From Odiellus spinosus (taxonomy: Eukaryota; Arthropoda; Arachnida; Opiliones; Phalangiidae), in NCBI GenBank assembly GCA_963920705.1, contig OY987237.1:10632601-10696600 (forward strand): a stretch of 64,000 nucleotides of DNA, written 5' to 3'. The position numbers and the translations under genes are program-made. Shown here piece after piece: positions 25,561 to 35,020 of the stretch (position 1 is the first letter of the stretch; each line of letters starts with the position of its first letter). The notes under the pieces are model-generated. The model was not told the DNA's origin and searched no databases. It saw only the letters and a list, made by a program, of their open reading frames with translations.

Positions 25561-27971
25561 ATATAGAGCATTAGCGTAAAATATTTTGGGTCGAATTTAT
25601 TGCCTTGGTAAGTTTTTCATAGTCTTGAATGACTGGTGGGTTTCACTATACTTCTAGACAAATATTCCTAGACGAAACTTAACTCAGACTCGATCCTTGT
25701 AATGTACACGCGCTAGATACCTCCTTTTTTATCATCAAACTATGTTCTCTTCTCTCCTGGTTGCGATCTACGCTTATTTCCCTAAATCAATTAAGACACG
25801 GGCGGGTAGACATTCGGGCGTCGACCATATCACCTGGAGGTTCGTTTCAAATCCCGAGGTTTATTCGCTTTATTAAGGGAATTTAATTTAATAAGACGGA
25901 GATCAAGGCTTAGCGTTGCCCCCCTTCCCCTTTTCCTATACTTCGTCCTTCAAGTCACTCGTCACGCTTATTAATAGTCAGAGCGTCTAGGATTAATTAC
26001 GGGACCCGTGGACTGGTTATTAAATTGAAGGAATGAATTAAGCTAGCCACGAAAGGGGCTTGGTCTTTGGTTCAACTTTAAGTCTGTTCAATGGATTAGA
26101 GACAACGGTAGGAAAGGCTAGGTTTATGGGGACGTTATTAAACGTATCTCTTCCATTCGTATCTTTCACGCAGCTGTTTCTAAGATAATGGACGTATAAT
26201 GTATGATCCCGAGCCTTTTGACGATCAAACACCATTAGGTGTAAGGTTACGGACCCGGGAAACTATGCTAATGTTCGTTTAAAGTCTCTGACTCTCCAAT
26301 TTTAGAGCCCTTATCAATAATCTCTCAACTCTGCATGCTGCCGCTCATTCACTTCGTATTATATGGTGTATAAGCTTTCAAATTGATGATTCTCCCCACT
26401 TAAATATACCAAGATTTTTCATATGGACTTATAGATAAATTTGATACGCCTCACTTTGTGGGAATAAAAACAATTAAGACCTGTTATATTAGAGTGAAAA
26501 AGAGACCTCCCACTAAAATAATAACGCTGACATCTTGGAATTAAACCACGCAATTACTCAAAACTTAACTGTTATATATGATATCTAACGAGTCCCTGAT
26601 CAATATAACGAACACAGTCCATACGGTAATAACTTAAAAAATAATATTCAGCAATACTATCCAAACTACATTAATTAGTTGTAAAACTACCTAAGGACAC
26701 GCTTCATAATTAAACAAATCTGGTAGAAAAAAAAATTGCGCGAGGAATTAAACAAGGCGCCAAAGTCTCCTATTCCCTTAACTCTTTACGGATATCGTTA
26801 TATCGGAATTTAGTTGCGTGGGAAAAAGAGGCAAAAACCTTCTAAAAAGTTAATTAAAAACCACAATCAATAAACATCTCTTTCCCTCTTTCCCTTTTCT
26901 CTCCCAAGCGCATCATCTCGGCAATCAATTCTTCGTGGAGCGAGAAGAGTGAAAAGAGATTGTACACAGTACGTAGGAAGCTTAGAGGAAAAGGGCCAAC
27001 TGGGAAGGATGTGATGGGAAATCATTCCGGCGCCACGCATTCACCCCCGAGTTTCTAGAAAAGCGCCTCTCGCAAAATTCTTTATAAACATAAATTATAA
27101 AAACGTGCCAGTTCCAAGTTATCCCACCAGGCGTCGCTTGATAAATAATGGTAAATGAAACGACGGAAAGGAGCAAAATTGTCCCCCTCTTTTCAAAGAG
27201 AATCTACAAAAACAAGGGGAGCAAGCTGTTTTTGAAACCTTTGATTCATAATTTATAAAAACAAATTATTGAATTTAAGTTTTGATGACGTGACGAGAGA
27301 TATCTTAACAAGAAGGAATAACAAAAACGTCGTTTGGTAAGCGCCCACTAACGGCAAAACTTTGAACTAAAAAAAAGCTCAGGCACGCAATGTTAGTTTA
27401 TTCTGTTTGCCACTAGAGTTCGCTTGTGAACGCCAGGTGTTGCTATTCCTCTTTATCTATTAAGTTAGAAGTTCATGAACTAGGTTATGGAAAATTAACC
27501 TCCTCAAAGAAATTCGAGTGTGAATTTTTACTGTCGCGTCGTGGCGTCTAGGAAGTAGTGTAGGTTTCTGCCGCGTGGTGGCGCCTTGTATTAGTACGCG
27601 GTGCATTTTGACTTTAATCGAACACTTATTAACACGTACGAAAGTAAAGAGTTTATTTGATGGTCTGAAATTATCATCTCTGAACATATAAGAAACCCTG
27701 AAAAGCTATATCATGGGTTTAAAAAATAGGAGGAACGGGAGTAAAAATCCTATAATTGGTTTCGTATATATAGTGAGCTTTGGGGTTGAACGGGAGAAGG
27801 AAACGGAGGTGAAGAGGGGAAAGAAGGGGTCCTTGTAAAATCGTTTTTAAGAGCAAACAGTGCAGGGACCGAAAAACAAAAAGATCTAGTAGGAGACCCG
27901 TGGATTGAGGGCATTATCCGATTTTCTAAAAAAAAAAACACCTAAAGAGAGAACCCCCTTTTATAAATCCC
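25561..27971. other. No gene recognised
   Basis: Short frames only. The 27,330-27,600 part is less AT-rich and includes CTGTTTGCCACTAGAG, similar in part to the 1.5-kb duplication. Confidence 0.45.
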
Positions 27972-28111
27972 CCTCCAGGACCGTTCTCAAATGATTTCCT
28001 ATAAAGCCACTAAACGGAGTTTTACAAATTTCACTCCTTTCTCTTCATCTTTCTTATATAAGGAGAAATAATAAAGGGTTTTTTCTCTTCTTTTTATGAT
28101 GGTCCTGGAGG
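27972..28111. repeat. Short inverted-repeat element
   Basis: CCTCCAGGACC and its exact complement GGTCCTGGAGG lie 140 bp apart end to end. This could be a small MITE; single copy in the window. Confidence 0.4.
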
Positions 28112-28143
28112 AATTTACCTTCAATTTGGAATGAAGGTAAATT
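28111..28143. repeat. Hairpin with 11-bp perfect stem
   Basis: AATTTACCTTC and its complement GAAGGTAAATT flank a 10-bp loop. No T-run or gene context that would make it a terminator or microRNA. Confidence 0.45.
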
Positions 28144-28170
28144 GTTTCACTTCACTTCATTTCATTTTTT

Positions 28171-28296
28171 AAATTTTTAGCTACACCTTCCCTAGGGTGG
28201 GGTGTAGGTATTACATTCGTTGTCACCGTCGTCGTTGAAAAAGACGAAAAAAAGTAGTCGCGTATGATTACTTGAAAAACCCGAAAAGCCCTAAAA
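28171..28296 (+). repeat. Interspersed repeat R5, copy 1
   Basis: Shares TTTTTAGCTACACC, GGTGGGGTGTAG, ATTACATTCG and GTAGTCGCGTATGATTACTTG with the copy at 45.0 kb and, reversed, with 41.5 kb. The complement keeps an open frame in all three (VFQVIIR and PHP-x-x-GVAK types). Origin not recognised. Confidence 0.65.
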
Positions 28297-28340
28297 CTTT
28301 GAATAAGGGAATGTGCCCAAGGGAACGTCGTTAACATTGA

Positions 28341-28402
28341 AAAAGAGAATGCAACCTAACAACAAGTGATTTTTTTTTATCGATTCCTTATTGTTTAAAA
28401 TT
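28341..28402 (+). mobile_element. K-1 MITE, left-end fragment
   Basis: Matches only the left end (GAGAATGCAACCTAACAACA through ATCGATTCCTTATTGTTTAAA). The rest of the element is absent. Confidence 0.7.
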
Positions 28403-30443
28403 TAAACCCACCTATATAATCTAATTTTACAATTTTCTTCAGGTATATAAATGCTCTTTCAAATTTTTTATTCAAGTTTTGCAAAAATATACTTTTTTTT
28501 AACTGGATTAAAATGTGAACTGGCTTTGAAATTAGGCGGCAATCACAATAGGAAGCATTGAAGGCGTCTTGGGTGAATTTGCTCCATTGTGACGCTGTCA
28601 GTTTCGTCTGTCCAGAACGACTCGCCTCCTTCAAACGGGGGAGGACAAGAGCAACGCCCTACCCCTCTGTCTAGCTTCGCACGTTCTAGCGAAAGGGTTG
28701 TGATACGTAAGGAGCGTGATGGGGAAAAGAGAGAGTCCCGAGGGAATTCAAGACGGGGAAACGATCGAATGAACAGAAAGAAAGCATTGTTGATTTAAAA
28801 TTTCTACAGTTAAATCTACAACCCGTTCGATTTAGTTCGAGCAACGTAAGCAAAACGGTAAAAGGGTTTTGAAGTGAAGGCGAAAATGAATTGCAATTCT
28901 CTCGTAACGTCATCATCCCTCTAATAATTCGCGGACGTTAGGAAGATCTGGTCTAACTCCCCAAAAAAAAAGGGTCTCGAATTGCTCGGTTTCGGTCGTC
29001 CCAAGGGATTAAATCCGTACACCGGTTAAGCGATTACGTAAATGATTACAGCTTTTGATATTATTAAATACGTACTTAGTTACGAAATCACTTTAGAACA
29101 TTAATAGCTACAGTCCCAAAGGTCGCTCAGGGTATCTTCAGATACGTTCAATTCAAACCAGATACTTTAGTTTCTGCGCCGTCAGCGGGATACCAGTATT
29201 TTTGCAAGAGGATCTGACTAACATTTCATATTTCCCCCGCGATCGACTTTGAAATTTCAATTTTATAATTAATGAAAAGAGATAAATTTCCGTTTCATCC
29301 CGCCTTTAAATTCCCGATTGTTTGGGTTTTCTCGTTCCTCCAACATCATTGGGTTGCTTCAAATAATTCGAACGAAATATATAGAACCCCCATCTCTATT
29401 CGCTGATAGCTACGGTCCCGAATTGAATTTTGAAACCTTGCATGGAATCCAGATCGGGAACAGTTTAGAAAACGGGAGCGTGTCTTTACTCTTTTGTTTT
29501 CGCGCCCAGGAGAGAAAAGAGAAACGACGACGACTTCGCGCTAAAGACTTTAAACTAATTAACGAAATTGAGGTTTTCAAAATCGAAGTCGGCCTCGAGA
29601 TAAAAGCGTTTACGAGGTTTTTAAATGATTAAACCAATTATCGCCTAAAGTTTACTCATTTAAATGCCAATTATACATACACTATATAGTTTTCTTCTAT
29701 ACGTTCACAACACGACGGGGAGTGGATTAAAGATTGATAATCGAGACAAATCTAATCAATTTTTTTTTTTTTTTAATTTTGTCTATTTCTTTTTGGTTTG
29801 ACCTATATAGGCTTCGATCCTTTATCTCTTAATAAACACGAATATCGGAAGCTAATGAAGAAGCATTATCCAAACGATAAAGATTATTTCGGAATTTCAG
29901 GACCTCTAAGGGGGGGGGGGCATCACAAATTTAATATATTATTATCTCAAATTCTTGTTAATCTTATTTCAATTATAAATATCTCATTCATATTAGACTA
30001 ATATCAATTATAAATTCATATTACACATATATATGTATTAATATCAATTATAAATTCATATTAAAGTAATATTATATCTTTAAAGTCAAATCAAGTCATA
30101 TCTCGCGACGCTATTTTAACCACTAAGGAAAAGTTCCAACAAAATACTTTAAAAAACTGAAGAAGGCGAATAATTAATTCCTGGAATTTCTACAAAATTA
30201 CGTAACCGGTTAGATAAGGCGAAGTTTTTTTTTTTTTTTTTTTTTTTTCGGATATTAATGTATTAACGCTTAAAAAATAACCGAATTAAATCAGGAGAAA
30301 TATTTCATTATTTGCATAAAAGATAAGTAGATTCTAGGAATTCTACGGTATGTCCGTTCGAGTTCCTTGAATCAACTATACAAAGTCCAGGAGGACGATA
30401 AAGGAAAAGTATCATGTGAAATTTAATTATTTGGAGGCCAATA
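28403..30443. other. No gene recognised
   Basis: Frames of 79, 69, 76, 104 and 67 aa were read and show no domain. The 104-aa frame at 29,318-29,632 is the longest but has no conserved motif I recognise. Confidence 0.5.
29999..30064 (+). repeat. Short tandem duplication, about 39-bp period
   Basis: AATATCAATTATAAATTCAT occurs at about 30,000 and 30,039 in AT-rich DNA. Confidence 0.6.
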
Positions 30444-30553
30444 TTAAAGGGAAACTTGGAGCTAAAACCGGAACAGCTTTCGAATTTACTTTCGGAATCA
30501 AAAAAGTATTCGAGAATTTTCAAACAATTTTTTGACAAGTTTTTGGTGTTTAA
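30444..30553 (+). mobile_element. K-2 MITE, left-half fragment
   Basis: Starts TTAAAGGGAAACTTGGAGC and follows K-2 through AAGTTTTTGGTG; the right half is missing and unrelated sequence follows. Confidence 0.72.
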
Positions 30554-31287
30554 ATGTCACTCGGAAGAGAGCCGACCTTGAGAGCAGATACGGATATAGA
30601 AAATGTAAGCTGACGTAGCTGATGACGTCCTTAAGTAAGCTCCTCCTCTTTAATGATAGCAACTATTAGTCATATTTTAAAAATTCAAAGAAGTCAAAAT
30701 AAAATTGACGAGAATTGCCCTTGGAAAAATTATCATCTCTAGCTTCCCAGTCGTTAACTGAAATTTTCCGAATGAAAAAAGCTCGTGGCGCGAAACAAAG
30801 AAAATTCTAACCCTCGGCGGAATAAATTTACAGAAAAAGGATGAGTTCCTAAGACGTTGGCGCCCCCGAAAATATTTTGTCCAAAGGCCGAAGAGAGCGT
30901 AACCCGCATCAAGATGAAAATATTCTAACCCCATAATTCATTTCCTGATAAATTCTCGGAGAGTGACTGGTCGTGGCCTGCAAAAGACAAGCCAGGGCGC
31001 CAAGGTTTTGGGCGCCTGAGGAATGAATTGATAAGAGAGAAAGGAAAAAAAATTCCACCTCCAGAATATTTCGTGGCTTATATAGTTGACACATTTGGGG
31101 CTATATCGGTATAGATGATACAATTTTAATTTTTTACCACTTTCTTTTCTCTTGAAAAAAATCTTTGATTTTAAAATGGTTCATTTAAAAGTTTTTTTCG
31201 CGGTGGAAAAGTGATCGTTTTCGTGTAATAGTAAAAATCCTCTTATAATAAATTTGAAAGGAAACAAAAATCTGAATTAAAATCTAA
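30554..31287. other. No gene recognised
   Basis: Two overlapping 61-aa minus frames near 31.0 kb without recognisable features. Confidence 0.45.
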
Positions 31288-31728
31288 TTAAAGGAAAACT
31301 TGGAGCTAAAAATAGAATAGATTTTGAATTTATTTTTATAATCAACCCGCCAAAAAACGTAGTCGTGAAATTTTCGGAATTTTAGACGGGTTTTTGGTGG
31401 TTAAATTAATTTCAAAAAAAGTAAATATTAACTTATCCAGAAAATAGGTTTAACGGGATTCATGGAGATCCTGAATTGCCTCCGTGTAAGGTCTACCGAC
31501 CAATGAGCAAAGGCCTGTCGTTTACGCGGGATCTCCACGAGACTTACAATCGCTTTTGATTGGTCGCTAGACCTTATACACGAGGAAATCAAGATCTCCA
31601 TGAATCCCGCTAAGCCTAAGTTTTAAATTTATTTCTAGTTTAATATTTGTTCGTTAATTTTTTCACTAATAGATAAGGCCTATTTAAACGATAAGGAATC
31701 GATGAAAATCATTGCATTCTCCCTTTAA
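31288..31728. mobile_element. Chimeric TTAA element: K-2 left half joined to K-1 right half
   Basis: The left end at 31,288 is TTAAAGGAAAACTTGGAGC, the K-2 end, and K-2 sequence runs to about 31,429. From 31,430 (CTTATCCAGAAAATAGG) to the TTAA at 31,725-31,728 it is K-1, with full inner palindrome and right end. It is bounded by TTAA on both sides and is 441 bp, similar to intact members. Confidence 0.75.
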
Positions 31729-32479
31729 AGAATTAATTAAAAGTCGTATGACTTCACTCTCCTTTTAAATGGTAAATTAATATTCACTTTTAAAAGTTCA
31801 TTCGGGGAAGAAGAAATATAGCGTAAACCACCTGTTACAATAAATTTTAATTAAATCCGAATTGTACCAAAAAAAAGGGGGGTTTTTTCCAATTATAAGT
31901 TTGGTAAAAGTTTCGGAGCCGGAAATAAAAATTAAAATAAAATTTGACAAGATGTCAAGATGTTCTTTTTCTGAAACTTCATTATATTAACGAATCAGAG
32001 AAAAATATGATAATATACAGAACTAGAGAATAAGAGCCGACGCTGCCCGCCAACCAAATGTCTTGTTAGTGCCACTTTGATCGATTTCAATGCTTAATAA
32101 AAAAAATAATAATAAAAAGCGGAACAGTCAAATATATTGAAATAATTTAAGAGACTGATGCTACTACATGGTACTAGTTTCATTTTAAACCAAACAGGAT
32201 ATTGTTTTTAAGAAAATTGGTAACTTCATGGGTGTTTCCTCCAAAAATACTAAAAACTTACTCAGTGATTATTATTTGTTTTGCGATTGAGCGGTTTTTA
32301 CTTTTTTTACCACCTGTGTCTAACAACTTAGACTGGTAAAAGTTAAAATAGGATTTAAAATAACAGTAGTTCGCAGTCACGTGATCACTTCTAAGTAAGA
32401 TTATAGTTTAAAGGATTTATTGCACAACTAGGCATTGGTTCTGGTTTTTATTACGCTGTGAAATACTTAAAAATCGGCT
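31729..32479. other. No gene recognised
   Basis: AT-rich downstream flank of the coiled-coil gene. Confidence 0.45.
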
Positions 32480-32501
32480 AGTATTGGGTTTAAATACAAA
32501 A

Positions 32502-32507
32502 TTTATT
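32502..32507 (-). promoter_or_regulatory. Candidate poly(A) signal AATAAA of the coiled-coil gene
   Basis: AATAAA on the minus strand about 155 bp after the stop codon at 32662. The surrounding TTTAAATAAATT context recurs at the matching place in the plus-strand copy near 35,007-35,016, which suggests a shared 3' end. AATAAA is frequent in AT-rich DNA, so this rests on the conserved position. Confidence 0.4.
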
Positions 32508-32661
32508 TAAACAAATTAGTTTTTTCTTTCATGCTTAATGGTTACATGATAACTTACAATTAAAACTTAAAAAACGAATTTCCATTGATCATTTTATACT
32601 TAAAAAACAAAACAAAATGCATTTCCTTTGGTTTCGGTTGTTTTTGAACTCAATAACTGAC

Positions 32662-33349
32662 TTATCCCGGTTCAGAGCCTATAAAAGTATGAAAGCATGT
32701 GTATTAACACGATTTTAATTGTGAACAGGATAAAATTGAAATTCATGGAATTAACACTTATCACTATACCCTAACCTCTATATTTCAGCATGAGCATCGC
32801 TTTCTTATAATACATGAGTTTCTGACGAAGCTTCTGTAAAAATACAAATTCGATTAAGTTGAAGAAAAAATGTTTTTGTACTAAACATTGACTTGCATGG
32901 TTTTCTTCAGTTAATCGAACGTTTTCTTCGGTCAACCGACGATTTTCAACAGTCAATCGGATTCTTTCTTCATCCAATCGACGGTATTCATCATTCATTC
33001 TATTAATTTCTTTGACCAAACAATTTTTTTCTTCTATCAAGATATTCTTTTCCTCCGTTAACAGTTTAACTTCTTCTGTCAGCCGTTTAGATTCCTCAAT
33101 CAATCGATGCAATTCATCTTTCAATCTAACTATTTCTTCGTTCATTTCATCTCCCTAAATAAATTTAAATCAATAATTTAATCACAAAATCGTTTGTATT
33201 AACGTAAATAAATCTAATCTAAAATTTTTTTATAATTAATACTAATTCAAATATAATTAAAATCTATATAGTATAGATTTAAAATTAATCAACATTTAAC
33301 TTATAATTAAAATTAATAAAGTCCAGTCGTTACTGCTTACCGAAGCCAT
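32662..33349 (-). CDS. Small coiled-coil protein, four coding exons (about 118 aa)
   Basis: I do not recognise this gene. Read on the minus strand, coding exons are 33341-33349 (ATGGCTTCG, then gtaagc donor), 32882-33154 (after tttag), 32776-32833 (after tttacag) and 32662-32678 (after ttatag, ending TAA). Introns are about 186, 48 and 97 bp; the joined frame is open (357 nt including stop) and begins MASGDEMNEEIVRL. An in-frame TAA lies 9 bp upstream of the ATG. Exon 2 encodes continuous charged seven-residue repeats of the RLTEEN type, strongly suggesting a parallel coiled coil; the DNA shows matching 21-nt repeats. There is no signal peptide or membrane segment. The C-terminus ends SEPG. 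A degenerate inverted copy downstream keeps the last two introns, the C-terminal pattern and the stop, which supports the splice model. The 48-nt intron has no in-frame stop, so it may be retained, giving about 134 aa. Its acceptor could also shift by 3 nt. Function is unknown. Confidence 0.62.
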
Positions 33350-33814
33350 CTTCAATTATGATTGAAATATTAAAATGTGTAATCTTTCGAAACCTCGGAT
33401 TTTTAAAAAACTGTCAGCAGAACTATTTTTAATCATGATTTTAATGACGAGTTTCGTTACTAAAAAATGTTTGCTCAAACCATGGAGAAATAATATCGGG
33501 AAGACCAGGATAATAATTAATAAATTTATGTTTTTATAGCTCGATAGTTGCAATAATATATTCACAACTGATAACGAGATAAAAACTACCCGAAGAGAAT
33601 AGTTAAAACTAGTTTTTATTCCGTTATTCATTTTGAAAATATTAATTTTATACGAAGCTATAAAAACGTGTAGACAACGTATTTATATGGTTAATAAATC
33701 TAGTCCTCCCGTTGTTATTTCTCCATGGTTTCCAAATATAGTTTACCAATGGAAACGGCCGCTACAATTTTTTAAAAAACCGAGTTTTCCTAGGAATACA
33801 AATTTAAATATTTC
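33350..33814. other. AT-rich upstream region of the coiled-coil gene
   Basis: This is the presumed 5' flank. A TATAAAA on the minus strand at 33,532-33,538 lies 183 bp upstream of the ATG and is a possible but weak core promoter element. No other motif was recognised. Confidence 0.3.
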
Positions 33815-34365
33815 AAAAAAAAAACTATATTATTTTGATGTTTTTTACTAGTTTTAGGTCAGGTTAGATCAGGTCAGGTTAGATCAGGTCAGGTTAGATC
33901 AGGTCAGGTTAGATCAGGTCAGGTTAGATCAGGTCAGGTTAGATCAGGTCAGATTAGATCAGGTCAGGTTAGATCAGGTCAGGTTAGATCAGGTTAGATC
34001 AGGTCAGGTTAGATCAGGTCAGGTCAGGTTAGATCAGGTCAGGTCAGGTTAGATCAGGTCAGGTCAGGTTAGATCAGGTCAGGTTAGATCAGGTTAGGTT
34101 AGATCAGGTCAGGTTAGATCAGGTCAGGTCAGGTTAGATCAGATCAGGTCAGGTCAGGTGAGATCAGGTCAGGTTAGATCAGGTCAGGTCAGATCAGATC
34201 AGGTCAGGTCAGGTTAGATCAGGTCAGATCAGGTCTAACCTGATCTAACCTGACCTGATCTAACCTGACCTGATCTAACCTGACCTGATCTAACCTGACC
34301 TGATCTAACCTGACCTAAAACTAGCAAAAAACATCAAAATAATATATGTTTTTTTTTTTTTTTTT
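33815..34365. repeat. Palindromic minisatellite foldback element
   Basis: A 551-bp element. The outer arms are near-perfect inverted repeats: an A-run then tattattttgatgtttttt and ctagttttagg on the left, and the complement followed by a T-run on the right (one or two differences). Inside, from about 33,856 to 34,233, AGGTC and AGGTTAGATC units repeat head-to-tail, mostly as a 15-bp composite with 5-bp and 10-bp variants. At about 34,233 the orientation flips and about 80 bp of the complementary unit runs back to the right arm. The ends could pair over more than 100 bp with the remaining array as loop. It lies between the two inverted copies of the coiled-coil gene. It could be a MITE carrying a central minisatellite, or the product of a replication or repair fold-back. 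Confidence 0.85.
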
Positions 34366-34483
34366 CCCGGAAGTTGTCAATGTCTGATATGCACTATAAA
34401 AATAGTTTCCGTAAGATATGCGATGAATTACGCTTTTTTCGGCTGATCCCACTCAAACTGTAATCATACCGGAAGGGTAACGG

Positions 34484-34896
34484 TTTAACGAGGAAATTCG
34501 ACGGTTGACTGAAGAAAAGAATCGAGTGATTGGAAACATTAATCTTTTTTTAATCGAAGAAATAGAAATTAATCACATTTATGATGAAATTGTCTGAAGA
34601 AAGAAGTGGATTGACCGAGGAAAACGTAAGATTAACTGATGCTAACAATGCAATTCAATTGGTTTTGTACAAAACATTTTTTCTTAAACTTAATCGTACT
34701 TGCATTTTTACATTAGCTTCGTGAGAAACTCAAGAAAATGTACTTCAACATGGTCATCTTGGAATATGGAGGTTATGGTATTGTTAATGGTTAAGAACAT
34801 GAATTTTAATTCAAGTTCACAAATAAATTCGTGTTGATACGTATAATTTCACGTGTATTTTTTTCATACTTTTTAATAGATTCTGAAGCTGGCTAA
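34484..34896 (+). pseudogene. Degenerate inverted copy of the coiled-coil gene
   Basis: This is a plus-strand relative of the gene at 32,662-33,349. Exon-2-like sequence starts around 34,484 with residues FNEEIRRLTEEKN, then hits a stop and changes frame near 34,597 before resuming with residues LTEENVRLT. A 50-bp intron-like segment (34,667-34,716, gtacaaaac to cattag) closely matches the 48-bp intron of the intact copy. Exon-3-like sequence (34,717-34,771) reads LREKLKKMYFNMV. A 108-bp intron (gttatg to taatag) leads to a final exon (34,880-34,896) ending SEAG and TAA, against SEPG and TAA in the intact copy. There is no recognisable exon 1 with an ATG, and the first half of the coiled coil is missing. 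The frame break, the missing 5' end and the altered exon-2 end suggest a pseudogene. Introns are present, so it arose by DNA duplication and not retroposition. Confidence 0.6.
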
Positions 34897-34994
34897 AGTT
34901 CTTCTTTGAGCTCAGCAACAACAGAAAGGAGGAAATTACATCGAAAATAAGATTAATTAAGTTATGTAATAATAAAGCGTGTTACACAGATTTG

Positions 34995-35000
34995 AATAAA
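34995..35000 (+). promoter_or_regulatory. Candidate poly(A) signal of the pseudogene copy
   Basis: AATAAA about 100 bp after the stop at 34,896. The nearby TTTAAATAAATT and following ACTTTAACC resemble the 3' region of the intact copy on the other strand, so homology between the copies extends into the 3' UTR. Confidence 0.35.
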
Positions 35001-35020
35001 GTTTTTTTAAATAAATTAAG

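Larger units (their letters stand above)
32480..35020. repeat. Inverted duplication around the foldback
   Basis: The left arm (about 32,480-33,160, gene on minus) and right arm (about 34,484-35,020, pseudogene on plus) are related from exon 2 through both later introns, the stop codon and the 3' end. The arms are well diverged by eye in coding and intronic sequence, so the duplication is not recent. Exon 1 and intron 1 are found only in the left arm. Confidence 0.6.

Noticed and set aside
28097..28143. Hairpin considered as a microRNA precursor
   Set aside because: Stem only 11 bp and loop 10 bp, too short for a precursor.
29318..29632. A 104-aa plus-strand frame
   Set aside because: No recognised motif, no repeat relation and no splice-partner exon found.
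33356..33631. A 91-aa minus-strand frame with hydrophobic stretches just upstream of the coiled-coil gene
   Set aside because: Composition follows the AT-rich DNA (many Ile, Leu, Asn, Lys), there is no second copy upstream of the pseudogene, and it ends just before the ATG of the real gene.
33856..34315. Regular array considered as CRISPR or telomeric repeat
   Set aside because: Units of 5-15 bp without spacers, in eukaryotic DNA; the units include GGTTAG but are not a TTAGG-type telomere array.
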